A stretch of DNA of 64,000 bases from Olsenella sp. An285 (GCF_002159625.1 NZ_NFIZ01000001.1:248001-312000), one strand, 5' to 3'; positions 52,206 to 63,451 are shown, numbered from the stretch's first letter. The notes: generated by a model from the letters alone, not told the origin. Made by a program: numbers and translations.

Positions 52206-53522
52206 ATGCCCAACTTCGACCAGCCCGGCCCGGGCTTCTCGCCCAACGAGGTGCACTGCTCGTTCTGCGGCAAGAGCCGCAGCCAGGTGAGCAAGCTCAT
52301 CGCCGGCCCCAGCGGCGTCTTCATCTGCGACGAGTGCGTGCACGCGTGCTCCGACATGATCGACGAGGCGGAGTTCGACGCCGCGGCGGACGTGACGGAG
52401 GCCCCCGGCGGCGACCTGCCCATCAAGGACCTTCCCACCCCGCACGAGATCTACGACGAGCTCTCGCAGTACGTTATGGGCCAGGAGCAGGCCAAGCGCG
52501 CAATGAGCGTGGCCGTCTACAACCACTACCGCCGCATCCTCTCCGGCAACGACGAGGTGGAGGAGGGCGCCGAGGAGGTGGAGATCGCCAAGAGCAACAT
52601 CTTGCTGCTTGGCCCCACCGGTACCGGCAAGACGCTGCTCGCGCAGACGCTCGCCCGCTTCCTCGAGGTGCCGTTTGCCATCGCCGACGCCACCACCTTG
52701 ACCGAGGCCGGCTACGTGGGCGAGGACGTGGAGAACATCCTGCTCAAGCTCATCACCGCCGCCGACGGCGACGTCGAGCGCGCGCAGGTGGGCATCGTCT
52801 ACGTGGACGAGATCGACAAGATCGCCCGCAAGGCGGAGAACCTCTCCATCACGCGCGACGTCTCCGGCGAGGGCGTGCAGCAGGCGCTTCTCAAGATTCT
52901 CGAGGGCACCGAGGCCAGCGTCCCGCCCCAGGGCGGCCGCAAGCACCCCCAGCAGGAGCTCATTCGCATCGACACCACCAACATCCTCTTCATCTGCGGC
53001 GGCGCCTTCGTCGGCCTGGACAAGATCGTGGCCGACCGCATCGGCAAGAAGGGCATCGGCTTTGCCGCCGAGGTTGGCCGCAACGCCGAGAAGGACGAGG
53101 ACTACCTCATGGAGCAGGTCATGCCGCAGGACCTGCACAAGTTTGGCATGATTCCCGAGTTCCTCGGCCGCATCCCCGTGATCACCGCCACGCGCGAGCT
53201 CACCGAGGACGACCTCGTGAGCATCCTCACGCAGCCCAGGAACGCCCTCGTGAAGCAGTACCGCCGTATGTTCGAGCTCGAGGGCGTGGAGCTGGAGTTC
53301 GAGGACGACGCGCTCGTGGAGATCGCCAAGCAGGCCATCTCGCGCGGCACCGGCGCCCGCGGCCTGCGCGCCATCTGCGAGGCCACGCTCCAGGACACGA
53401 TGTTCGACCTGCCGAGCAACCTCGACATCACCAAGGTAGTCGTGACGGCGGAGAGCGTCGGCGGCGGAACGAGCCCCCGTCTTGTCACCAAGGCCCACGG
53501 CAAGCATCGCCTGGCGGTCTAG
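52206..53522 (+). CDS. clpX: ATP-dependent Clp protease ATP-binding subunit ClpX
   Basis: 438 residues. Zinc-binding domain with CSFC (18-21) and CDEC (41-44). AAA+ domain with Walker A GPTGTGKT near 137, Walker [10 protein letters not shown], the ClpP-contacting loop region and sensor [13 protein letters not shown]-terminal small domain with [18 protein letters not shown]. ClpX recognises tagged or specific proteins, unfolds them and passes them to ClpP. It starts 4 nt after the clpP stop and ends at a terminator followed by REP copy 9. Confidence 0.98.
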   Translation: MPNFDQPGPGFSPNEVHCSFCGKSRSQVSKLIAGPSGVFICDECVHACSDMIDEAEFDAAADVTEAPGGDLPIKDLPTPHEIYDELSQYVMGQEQAKRAMSVAVYNHYRRILSGNDEVEEGAEEVEIAKSNILLLGPTGTGKTLLAQTLARFLEVPFAIADATTLTEAGYVGEDVENILLKLITAADGDVERAQVGIVYVDEIDKIARKAENLSITRDVSGEGVQQALLKILEGTEASVPPQGGRKHPQQELIRIDTTNILFICGGAFVGLDKIVADRIGKKGIGFAAEVGRNAEKDEDYLMEQVMPQDLHKFGMIPEFLGRIPVITATRELTEDDLVSILTQPRNALVKQYRRMFELEGVELEFEDDALVEIAKQAISRGTGARGLRAICEATLQDTMFDLPSNLDITKVVVTAESVGGGTSPRLVTKAHGKHRLAV

Positions 53523-53542
53523 GGCTCACCTCGACCGACTTC

Positions 53543-53574
53543 GGGGCGTCGCCTCCATAGGCGGCGCCCCTTTT
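53543..53574 (+). terminator. Terminator of clpPX
   Basis: GGGGCGTCGCC and GGCGGCGCCCC (one mismatch) close loop TCCATA, followed by TTTT. It begins about 20 nt after the clpX stop. Confidence 0.82.
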
Positions 53575-53606
53575 CTGCAAATTGGGGACAGTCCCCAATT
53601 TGCAGA
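53574..53606. repeat. REP palindrome copy 9 (family 1)
   Basis: A 33-nt perfect palindrome with TCTGCAA/TTGCAGA flanks, directly behind the clpX terminator and 38 nt before the end of the convergent glycosyltransferase gene. Confidence 0.92.
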
Positions 53607-53644
53607 AAACATTTATGTGAGTTGAGGGCTGTGCCAGAGGCACG

Positions 53645-54769
53645 CTACAGGTTGGCGCCGCCGAGGCCCATGTAGGTCTTGATGACGGCCTTCCTGCGCA
53701 GGGTACCGGCGGGGCAGATGGCGTCGAAGGCGGGCATGATGCCCTTGTAGAGCGCCATCACCTGCACACGCTTGGCGAGCCCCTTCACCGAGGCGCGCGA
53801 CTCCTCCAGCTGGCCGCGAATCTCGTCCAGGTAGGGCGAGCGCATGGCGTAGTGCCAGAAGAGCTCCGCGCGGTCCGCGTCCGGGTAGAGCCAGGGACGG
53901 TTGTCCGGGCCCGCAAAGTGGATGACCGCGGGGTCCGCCGCCGCCTCCTCGTACTCGGCGCGCACGTCGGCCGGGGCGTTTGCGATGATGTGGGTGCGGC
54001 GCAGGTGCTGCCAGTCCATGAGGTAGTTCCAGCGCATGTGAACGCGAACGTAGTCGCCGTTCACGACCTTGTTGAGAACGTCCTGGTCCAGCCAGCGCCA
54101 CATGCGCTCGGTGGAGAGGGCGAGAAACTCCTCGGGCGTGACGGTTCTTCTCAGCTCTGCGAGGTTCATGAGCAGGACGCCAGCCTGAAAGTAGTCGTGC
54201 GGGTCGTCCATGCCGAGTTCGTCCTTGAGGTACGGTCCCACTGTGGCATCGTATCCGTCTATCTGCCCGATGGTGTCCGCGTCCCTCGTGGCGGCGAGCT
54301 TGTAGCCCGTCACGTCAACGTCGAAGAGCTCGGCCACGTCGTCGTCAACGATGAGATCGGAGTCGAGATAGATGGCCTTGTCGACGTTGGGGAGCAGCTG
54401 CGGCGCGAGCAGGCGGAAGTAGGTCTCCGGACGAAAGTGCCCGTGGTGGGGGAGCTCGATGTCGCCGAGCGCGGCATCCACGTCAAGGAAGCCGATTCCC
54501 ACGTGCGGGGAGGTGACCTGCCTCGTGAGCGTGATCATGCTCGTGGGAGAGATGTTGCGCGTGAGGACCACGATGTCGTAGCGCCGGCTGGGGCTCGCGT
54601 TGTCGATGATCGACTGCACCGCAACGGAGAGGTACGGGACGAAGTTCTCGCTGCAGGCAAACACGATGACGACATCGTCGAGCGGGAGGTCGAGGTCGCC
54701 CGACGTCGACGCGAGCATCGTGGAGGTGACCTTGTTCCTGGCGCGTGTAGTCTTGCGAAGCGGCTTCAT
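53645..54769 (-). CDS. Glycosyltransferase family 8 protein
   Basis: 374 residues. The GT-A fold begins DDVVIVFACSENFVPYLSVAVQSIID. The metal-binding DxD is YLDSDLIV (Asp136, Asp138), followed by the substrate region DYFQAGVLLMNLAEL and the C-terminal VIHFAGPDNRPW with the second metal histidine. These are hallmarks of GT8 (galactosyl- or glucosyltransferases acting on lipopolysaccharide cores, glycans or adhesins). There is no membrane segment. The gene is alone, so a role in cell-surface polysaccharide or glycoprotein synthesis is inference. Confidence 0.93.
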   Translation of the reverse strand: MKPLRKTTRARNKVTSTMLASTSGDLDLPLDDVVIVFACSENFVPYLSVAVQSIIDNASPSRRYDIVVLTRNISPTSMITLTRQVTSPHVGIGFLDVDAALGDIELPHHGHFRPETYFRLLAPQLLPNVDKAIYLDSDLIVDDDVAELFDVDVTGYKLAATRDADTIGQIDGYDATVGPYLKDELGMDDPHDYFQAGVLLMNLAELRRTVTPEEFLALSTERMWRWLDQDVLNKVVNGDYVRVHMRWNYLMDWQHLRRTHIIANAPADVRAEYEEAAADPAVIHFAGPDNRPWLYPDADRAELFWHYAMRSPYLDEIRGQLEESRASVKGLAKRVQVMALYKGIMPAFDAICPAGTLRRKAVIKTYMGLGGANL

Positions 54770-54842
54770 GGGACCTCTGTTCGTGCGCTCTCATGACCCG
54801 TCAACTCTACCATTGACGGCGCGGGCGCTCAAATGGTTGGAA

Positions 54843-54962
54843 GGCCCTTTCCTTTCCCGTCGGCGGCGCACACCCCCGTGCTCAAACAGCTTCGCCGCGC
54901 TTGGCGCGCGGCTGCAGAACTGCGCGCGGCGATGTGCGCCGCCGACGGGAAAGGAAAGGGCC
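54843..54962. repeat. Family 4 hairpin with 29-bp perfect arms
   Basis: 54843-54871 pairs perfectly with 54934-54962; the 62-nt loop contains a second GCCGCGC/GCGCGCGGC stem. The loop is related to that at 29620-29666, the arms are not. It begins 74 nt upstream of the GT8 start and ends 2 nt from the TatD stop codon. Confidence 0.92.
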
Positions 54963-54964
54963 GG

Positions 54965-55732
54965 TCAGCCCAGGAGCTCCGCCGCGTTGGCGGCAATCTC
55001 AAGGCGCACGGCTTCGGCTGGGGTGTTGCGGGCTGCGGCGATTCCTTCGATGGCGCGGGTGAGGGAGTCGAGGATGTCGTCGGCGGTGGCGGGGGAGCGC
55101 TCGCCCTTGGGGAGGTCGGTCTCCGTGAGAAGGCGCTCGACCGGAAGGATGCGAGCGTACTCGCGGCCGCGGCGCGTCTGGAGGGAGCGCTCTCCGAGCG
55201 AGAAGCGGCAGCCCAGGTGCACCGCTCGCCAGAGCTCCTCGGAGCTGCCGGAGAACCAGTGGAGCACGCATCGGCAGCTCGTCGCGGCGCCCGTGCGCTC
55301 GAGGACGTCGAGCACGTTATTCGCGCTGCGGACGGCATGAATCGAGAGGACCTTGGGCGCGGTGGGATCGCTCGTCTGTGCGCACGCGGCGCAAATTTTC
55401 ACGAGGGCGGCGAGCTGAGCGTCCCATGTCGCCTCGTGACGCGGAGAGGCATCGAGGCCGATTTCCCCCACGAATCGCACGTTAGGGAGCAGCTCGCAAA
55501 GGGCGTCCGCGTCCTCGGGGCTCCGGACCCACCAGGGGTGGAGGCCTGCCGCAGGCATCACGTTGCTCTGAGCGGCAGAGTTCCGGCACACGCCCGGGTA
55601 CTCTTCGGGAGTCACCGTGACGGCGAGCATGCCGAGCCCGCGCTTGGCGGCATCGCGAGCAACCGCGGCCGCGTTCGCGAACCATCCCAGATGAACGTGT
55701 GCGTCGAAGTACTCGATGTCTGCTGTGCCCAT
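54965..55732 (-). CDS. TatD-family metal-dependent hydrolase
   Basis: 255 residues from ATG 55732, with GAGGGGGGCGCC upstream and a TATACT box (minus strand, 55751-55756) near. The metal site begins with FDAHVHLG (9-16), then AAGLHPWW, VGEIGLD, LSIHAVRS, LHWFSGS and LTETDLP, the full set of TatD ligands. TatD proteins are Mg-dependent 3'-5' DNases/RNases or general phosphoesterases in the cytoplasm. It is shorter in the middle than canonical TatD, and divergent from valS. The family 4 hairpin begins right after the stop. Confidence 0.86.
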   Translation of the reverse strand: MGTADIEYFDAHVHLGWFANAAAVARDAAKRGLGMLAVTVTPEEYPGVCRNSAAQSNVMPAAGLHPWWVRSPEDADALCELLPNVRFVGEIGLDASPRHEATWDAQLAALVKICAACAQTSDPTAPKVLSIHAVRSANNVLDVLERTGAATSCRCVLHWFSGSSEELWRAVHLGCRFSLGERSLQTRRGREYARILPVERLLTETDLPKGERSPATADDILDSLTRAIEGIAAARNTPAEAVRLEIAANAAELLG

Positions 55733-55909
55733 GGCGCCCCCCCTCAGTTGAGTATATCTTCCCCTTGCGTGCAGGGTTTCGCCCTCCGTACATCGCACGA
55801 GGGGCCAAACTGTGCAGCGCCTGCGCCGGCCAGCGCTCCCGCGGAGGCGGCACCTCTCGCGTGCTATCCTGTTGAGCTGATATGAACGCGCACCACGAGA
55901 GGACAGACC

Positions 55910-58597
<2,688 letters not shown>

Positions 58598-58613
58598 GTC
58601 ATCCTGCGCCGGG

Positions 58614-58687
58614 GCGACCCCTGGTTCTTCTCCCCAGCTCACTGCGCTGCGCGCAGAAGTCGCTGGGCGAGAAGAACCAGGGGTCGC
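58614..58687. repeat. Family 4 hairpin behind valS, arms containing the dispersed word
   Basis: 19-bp perfect arms (58614-58632 with 58669-58687) extended by CCCAGC/GCTGGG. The arms contain GTTCTTCTC and GAGAAGAAC. The loop TCACTGCGCTGCGCGCAGAAGT resembles that of the gdhA hairpin. It begins 16 nt after the valS stop. Confidence 0.9.
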
Positions 58688-58770
58688 CGCATCTCTGCCC
58701 TCGCTCAGACTATTAGGTGGGGCATGGCGCCCTGGCGTACTTTGACCTTCCCGCCCTGCCCTGCCCTTTG

Positions 58771-58911
58771 CGGGTATGTACAGTGCGCATACCGGGTATG
58801 TGCACTTCTCGACTCGTCCGTTTTTCTCGCCCGTGCCTTTGACCTGCGGGTTTGCGAGAAGGACCTCGGGACTGACTGTACATACCAGGTATGCGCACTG
58901 TACATACCCTC
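58771..58911. repeat. Family 3 element, copy 3 (most complete)
   Basis: Three decamers at each end, alternately oriented: GGTATGTACA, GCGCATACC, GGTATGTGCA on the left; TGTACATACC, GGTATGCGCA, TGTACATACC on the right. The core TTTGACCTGCGGGTTTGC (58838-58855) runs into a CGAGAAGGAC word. Together with the valS hairpin it accounts for most of the 428-bp gap between valS and the next gene. Confidence 0.88.
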
Positions 58912-59025
58912 ACGGCGGGGACGGGGGCGGGGACGCAGGGTCGAGGGGCTCCGTTTGGCGGGTTGGTGGCTTGACGCCGGACGGCGGGGGAGTATCATCT
59001 CCGCATCCTATGAGAGGGGGCTCGC

Positions 59026-59673
59026 GTGGCAGACGCGGTGCTCGAGGTGCGGGACCTCTGCTTTGGGTACGGTGACGTGCCGGTGTGGGAGGACGTGTCA
59101 TTCTCGCTGGCGGCGGGGCAGGTGGCGTTTCTGACCGGTCCCAACGGCGCGGGCAAGTCCACGCTCTTCCGCTGCCTTGCGGGCTGGCTGGAGCCGGACG
59201 CGGGGGAGATTCTGGTGACCGGCGAGCCCTTCACGGGGCGCACGCGCCTGGTACCCGGGACGCTCTCCTTCGTGCCGGACGTCCCCGCCTTCTACGACGA
59301 CCTCACCGCCGCGGAGCACCTGGAGCTCGTGCTCGCGGCCAACCGCGCCGAGGACGCCCGGCCGCGCGCCGATCGCCTGCTCGAGTGCTTTGGGCTTGCC
59401 GGTCAGGAGCGCCTGCCGCCCTCGGCATACTCCCGCGGCATGCGCGAGAAGCTTGCCCTCGTGCTCGCCCTCACGCTGCGACCGCGCGTGCTGCTGCTCG
59501 ACGAGCCGCACGGCCCGCTCGACCGCGAGGCCTCGCTCACGCTCTCCCAGGAGCTCGCCGCCGCGGCGCACATGGGCACGGCGGTGCTCCTGAGCTGCCA
59601 TCACGACGTTCCGGGAATCGAGCCCGACGTCTCGTTCGCGCTGCGTGACGGCGCCCTCGCGAGGGAGTCCTGA
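59026..59673 (+). CDS. ABC transporter ATP-binding protein
   Basis: 215 residues from GTG 59026 with GAGAGGGGGC upstream. Walker A GPNGAGKST, Q-loop region FVPDVPAFYDDL, signature-like AYSRGMREKL (S-R-G instead of S-G-G), Walker B VLLLDEPHGPLD and the H-loop LLSCHHDV. It is a single-domain ATPase of the BcrA/CcmA type. The membrane partner must be the 500-residue protein encoded 1 nt downstream. The substrate is unknown. Confidence 0.9.
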   Translation: MADAVLEVRDLCFGYGDVPVWEDVSFSLAAGQVAFLTGPNGAGKSTLFRCLAGWLEPDAGEILVTGEPFTGRTRLVPGTLSFVPDVPAFYDDLTAAEHLELVLAANRAEDARPRADRLLECFGLAGQERLPPSAYSRGMREKLALVLALTLRPRVLLLDEPHGPLDREASLTLSQELAAAAHMGTAVLLSCHHDVPGIEPDVSFALRDGALARES

Positions 59674-59674
59674 G

Positions 59675-61177
59675 GTGGGCGGCGGGGCACGCGGCGCTGG
59701 CCTGCGTACGCTCGTCCGCCTGGAGCGGCGCCACGTGCGCGCGAACGCCCGCTTCCTGCTCTTTGCCGCCGGGACGGACATAGACGAGGAGCGGGACTTC
59801 CTCGACCGAGCCTACCAGCTCTACCTGCTAATCTTCATGGTGATTTCACTCGCGCTCTCGTTTGCGCAGGTTCTTGACCTGGCGGGGCAGCTGCGCGAAG
59901 GCCTGGGGGTCACGGTCTCCGCGCGGCTTGCGCACCTCTTGCTCGTCCTTGCGCCGACGGCGGGTCTCGTGGCGTGGGGCGTCTCCGACCTGCGCGAGAC
60001 CCCGCTGCGCCTGACCGCTCCCGACATCACCTGGCTCGCGCGCGTCGTGCGTCCCGAGGAGCTCTTCGTCGTGCGGCTCCTGCGCGACCTGCCGGTCATC
60101 GCGCTGGCCTCCGCGCTCGGTGGGGCCCTGCTCGGTGAGATTGCCTCCGACCACCTGGGTCTCTGGGCCGCCGCGTGCGCCGCCCTCATGCTGACCGCGC
60201 GGCTCTTTGCGCTCGACACCGCGCTGTCCCGCTCGGTCGCCGGGCCGCGCCGCCGCCGCGCGGCCACCGTCGTGGCTTACGTGATCGTGGCGGCCTCGGG
60301 TCTGGCGCTCCTGCTCGCAGCCGCGCCGCTCGCCGCGCTGCTGCCCCGGGCACTGTCCCTCGGCGCCTATTCCGTGGTCGTCGTCCTTCTCGCCGACCTG
60401 CTGCTTCTGGGTACGGCCGGCAACAAGTCCTGCTACGCGGACATGGCCTTCGTCATCGATGACAACGAGCTCTACGCCGCCCGCAGCTCGCTGCGCTTTC
60501 TCGCGCTCGTGGACGCCGGCGCCTACAAGGAGGCCTGCCGCCGTCGCCGCGCGCGCAGGAACCGTCGGGCGAGAAGAACCTGGCGCTTCCGGCCCGGGCG
60601 CCTGGCGCCCGTCTCCCACGCGCTCGCGTCGCTCGCGCGGCGCCCCTCGGCGCTCCTGGGGCTGCTCTCGGTGGGCGGTCTCCTGGTGCCCATGGGTGCG
60701 CTCGTCATGACGCTGCGACCCGGCGTGGGCGTGACGCTCTGCTGGCTCGTCTGCGCGTGCCTCTCCCTGCGCGAGCCGCTCGAGCTCGGGCACGTCTTCC
60801 GGGAGGACTGTCGCAACCGCCTCGTGCGCTCCCTGCTGCCGTTCGGCCTCCTTGAGCTGCTGGTGCTCGACGTGCTGCCCGCGCTCGCGGTTACGCTCGT
60901 GGCGAGCGGGGTGGTCGGCGGGTTCGCGGCGGCAGCGGTGGGGGCTGACCCGGCGCCCGTGGTCCTTCTTTGCTGCGCGCTCGACGTCCTTCTCGCCCTG
61001 TCGTGTGGGCTTGACGACCCCGCGGCACCTGTGCGGCTGGGATCCGTGCTGCTGACAGGCTTCTCGTTTGGTACCGTGGCGCTTGTTGCGGTGGGGCTCG
61101 CGTCGCTTCTGGGTTCGGCTTTCGCGCTTGCGTGCGCCGTGCTGCTCGTGGTCCTTCTCGCCCGCGCGCTGCGGTAG
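59675..61177 (+). CDS. Large membrane protein, probable permease partner of the ABC ATPase
   Basis: 500 residues from GTG 59675, 1 nt after the ATPase stop (GAGGGAGTCC upstream). About ten to twelve membrane segments in two groups, separated by a cytoplasmic, very basic stretch near 285-310 (RRRRARRNRRARRTWRFRPGR). The N-terminal part contains RANARFLLFAAGTDIDEERDFLDRAY. I do not recognise the family, but the coupling to an ATPase and the ABC-2-like segments make an exporter permease likely. Leucine/valine repeats of VLLA are three times written GTCCTTCTCGCC, i.e. with the dispersed word. Confidence 0.72.
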   Translation: MGGGARGAGLRTLVRLERRHVRANARFLLFAAGTDIDEERDFLDRAYQLYLLIFMVISLALSFAQVLDLAGQLREGLGVTVSARLAHLLLVLAPTAGLVAWGVSDLRETPLRLTAPDITWLARVVRPEELFVVRLLRDLPVIALASALGGALLGEIASDHLGLWAAACAALMLTARLFALDTALSRSVAGPRRRRAATVVAYVIVAASGLALLLAAAPLAALLPRALSLGAYSVVVVLLADLLLLGTAGNKSCYADMAFVIDDNELYAARSSLRFLALVDAGAYKEACRRRRARRNRRARRTWRFRPGRLAPVSHALASLARRPSALLGLLSVGGLLVPMGALVMTLRPGVGVTLCWLVCACLSLREPLELGHVFREDCRNRLVRSLLPFGLLELLVLDVLPALAVTLVASGVVGGFAAAAVGADPAPVVLLCCALDVLLALSCGLDDPAAPVRLGSVLLTGFSFGTVALVAVGLASLLGSAFALACAVLLVVLLARALR

Positions 61178-61199
61178 TCCTCCGCGCTGCTCTCCCCAA

Positions 61200-62720
61200 A
61201 TGCCCTACAGGGCTGATGGCGTGGAACGGGGGGGGGGTGTCTCTATGGTTTTGTCAATCCCTCGAGGAGATTTCGGCATGCCGCGGCGCGCCCGGCGGGC
61301 GGGCGCTTTTCCAGGTGGTCCTGAGGGGTCCTAGGCCGCCCGGTAGGGGACCCGGTCGCGCATGATGGCGTAGATCACCTTCAGGCGCTTGCGGGCGACC
61401 GCCTTGAGCGCCTTGTTGTGCCGCATGCCGCGCCCCCGGCACTCCTCGTAGTACCTGCCGAACTCGTTCTTCGTCCCGATGGGGGAGCTGCACGAGAATA
61501 TCAGCAGGTTCTTGAGGGGCTTGCTCCCGCCCCGCTTCGGCTTCGTCGACCTGGCGCTCGTGCCCGACTGGCTGTCGGCGGGCGCGATGCCGCAGTAGCT
61601 GGCGAGCTCGTCGTGGCTCCGGAACATCGTCACGTCGACCGAGGTCACGAGCGCCGCGGCGGTCCTGGGGCCGATGCCGGGCACCGTGAGCAGGGCCTCG
61701 TAGGTCGCGTCGCCCTCGAGCAGCTCCCCGATGGCCGCGTCGAGGGCGGAGACCTCGGCGTCGCGGGCGAGGACCCGCCCCGCGAGCATGGAGGCGAGCG
61801 CCCCCTCGGCGCGGACCTCCGGGCGCGACGCCGCGGAGGCGGAGGGCGCCTCCCAGAGCGCGTCCTCCCTGCCGCCGCGCGCGCCGGCGAGCTCGCGGTA
61901 GCGCTCCACGCCCGCCGCCGCGCAGCCGTGGGCCGACCCGAGGGCGGCAAGCGCCTCGAGCTGCCAGCGCCTGGACGGGTCGAGCGCCGCCTCGAGGGCG
62001 GGGTCGGCCTCGAGGAGCACGGCCCGGAGCCGGTTGAGCGACTCGGTGCGCCCCTTCACGCAGAACGCGCGCTGGGACGAGAGCATCCTGAGCGACGCGC
62101 GCCTCTCGTCCTCCTCGGGGGCCTCGCGCAGCGTCCAGGGCATCCCGAGCGCCGTCCGCGCGATCACCTCCGCGTCCAGCTCGTCGGTCTTGCCCGTCGC
62201 CGGGAACATCTCGCGGGCCCGCTTCTCCGCCTTCCCGGGCAGGCAGGCGACGCGCATCCCCGCGCCGCGCGCCCTGGAGAGCACGAGCGCGCCGATGTTG
62301 CGCCGCTGGTCCACGACGACGAGGGCGCCGGCGCCCGCCTCGGCGAGCACGCGGTCGATCGCCGCGGGCCGGTTGTCGACTCGCTCGCTGAGGGCGGCCT
62401 CGCCGCCGGCGCCGACGCCGAAGGCCCGGTGGAACGACTTGCCGACGTCGAAGCCGACCACGGCGGTGGGCTTCTTCACGCGCCTTCCCATGGCGTATCC
62501 TCCAATCAGGTCGGCCGGCCCGACTCCGCCGCGGGGTCGACAGCCACATTACCCGGCCGTGGCGCCGCGCGCCCGGCACTTCTCTATCAGTCGTCTCCCG
62601 CGGCTCCTCCGCCCCGGTGGCAGCACCCCCCGGACCCTCGCGGGGCAGGGAAAAGGGCCATCCGGGGCGGCAGGCCGGCGGCCCCGAGGGGCCCGGCACC
62701 ATGGTATTTCCCAGATTGGG
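61200..62720. mobile_element. IS110-family insertion sequence, ends not resolved
   Basis: The transposase gene at 61331-62491 with its non-coding flanks. IS110 elements have no terminal inverted repeats in general, so borders are estimated: the left part contains a G-run (61229-61237) and a GC hairpin. On the right, the long 5' region to about 62700 would hold the bridge-RNA-type non-coding segment typical of the family. Codon usage of the transposase (AGG/CTC rich, very GC) differs slightly from the neighbours. Confidence 0.7.
61331..62491 (-). CDS. IS110-family transposase (DEDD type)
   Basis: 386 residues, full length for the family. N-terminal DEDD/RuvC-like domain with VVGFDVGKSFH (Asp15), VVVDQRRNIGALV and the TGKTDELDAEVIA acidic cluster. 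The C-terminal Transposase_20 domain has LLTVPGIGPRTAAALV and YCGIAPADSQSGTS with the catalytic serine region, then RHNKALKAVARKRLKVIYAIMRD. IS110 transposases act as RNA-guided recombinases using a bridge RNA encoded in the non-coding end. The frame is intact, so the element may be active. Confidence 0.95.
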   Translation of the reverse strand: MGRRVKKPTAVVGFDVGKSFHRAFGVGAGGEAALSERVDNRPAAIDRVLAEAGAGALVVVDQRRNIGALVLSRARGAGMRVACLPGKAEKRAREMFPATGKTDELDAEVIARTALGMPWTLREAPEEDERRASLRMLSSQRAFCVKGRTESLNRLRAVLLEADPALEAALDPSRRWQLEALAALGSAHGCAAAGVERYRELAGARGGREDALWEAPSASAASRPEVRAEGALASMLAGRVLARDAEVSALDAAIGELLEGDATYEALLTVPGIGPRTAAALVTSVDVTMFRSHDELASYCGIAPADSQSGTSARSTKPKRGGSKPLKNLLIFSCSSPIGTKNEFGRYYEECRGRGMRHNKALKAVARKRLKVIYAIMRDRVPYRAA

Positions 62721-62724
62721 AAAT

Positions 62725-62753
62725 GAAAAAAAGAGCCGCCCTCGGGACGGCTC
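62725..62753 (-). terminator. Leftward terminator upstream of the unknown helical protein
   Basis: GAGCCG...CGGCTC stem (62733-62753) with a run of eight T on the minus strand. Beside it is the small palindrome ATTTCCCA/TGGGAAAT (62706-62724). The only leftward gene upstream of it is the GH1 gene beyond 63450. Confidence 0.65.
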
Positions 62754-62761
62754 AAACTGTA

Positions 62762-63376
62762 ATGGGCATCATGGATATGAAGACGATCGGCATGATCAGT
62801 CTCATCGTGTCCGGCGCGGCGCTCATCTTCGTCGAGGTGAAGAAGCGCACGACGTTCGCCCGCCTGGAGCATAACCTGGGCGAGCGGGATTTCGATGCGT
62901 GCTTGGCGCTGCTCGACCAGCCAATCACGAAGGCCCTGTACTCGGAGTACAACCGCCTGTACATGAGCCTTAACGCGTACCTCGCGCTCGGCGACAACGA
63001 GAATTCCACCCGCGTGATCGAGCGGATGCTGCCCCTGCGCATGAACAAGAAGCAGGAGCTCGCCCTCGCGATCCGCGCGTTCAGCTTCTATGTCGAGGTG
63101 GAGGACAAGAAGGCGGCCCACGACATGCTCAAGCGCATAGAGGTGAGCGGCTCGGAGGCCCTGGCCAAGGGCAGTCGCGAGACGTACGACATTTTCCTGT
63201 GCGGGTCTTCGGCATGCGTGGATGAGATGGAGGGCGCTTTGAAGGGCGCCCGGCAGGCCGAGGAGCTCCGCCTGTGCCAGTTGCTGGCGATCCAGTGCGA
63301 GAACCGTGAGGACGAGGTGCGAGCCAAGGAGCACCAGGCCCGCGCGGAGAAAGTGCTCGAGGACGCCCTCAAGTAG
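62762..63376 (+). CDS. Membrane-anchored helical protein of unknown function
   Basis: 204 residues from ATG 62762; ATG 62771 and 62777 are also possible, none with a clear binding site. One membrane segment at about 8-26 (IGMISLIVSGAALIFVEV). It is followed by helix pairs such as FARLEHNLGERDFDACLALLDQPI and LYMSLNAYLALGDNENSTRVIERML, which look like degenerate TPR repeats. The family is unknown to me. The start lies next to the IS110 insertion, which may have changed its promoter. It ends at a strong bidirectional terminator. Confidence 0.68.
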   Translation: MGIMDMKTIGMISLIVSGAALIFVEVKKRTTFARLEHNLGERDFDACLALLDQPITKALYSEYNRLYMSLNAYLALGDNENSTRVIERMLPLRMNKKQELALAIRAFSFYVEVEDKKAAHDMLKRIEVSGSEALAKGSRETYDIFLCGSSACVDEMEGALKGARQAEELRLCQLLAIQCENREDEVRAKEHQARAEKVLEDALK

Positions 63377-63413
63377 GGCTTCTCGCGCTTGATACCGCTG
63401 ATTCCAACGGCGT

Positions 63414-63451
63414 GCGCCGCCGAGAGGGTGATTCTCGGCGGCGCGTTTTTT
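63414..63451. terminator. Bidirectional terminator between convergent genes
   Basis: GCGCCGCCGAG (63414-63424) pairs with CTCGGCGGCGC (63434-63444), followed by GTTTTTTA. The T run overlaps the stop codon of the convergent GH1 gene. Confidence 0.88.

Noticed and set aside
55733-55909. T-box leader for valS
   Set aside because: There is no T-box sequence, specifier loop or terminator in the 177-bp gap.
58771-58911. CRISPR-like array because of the repeated GGTATGTACA
   Set aside because: The decamers alternate in orientation and are not separated by constant-length spacers, and no cas gene is near.
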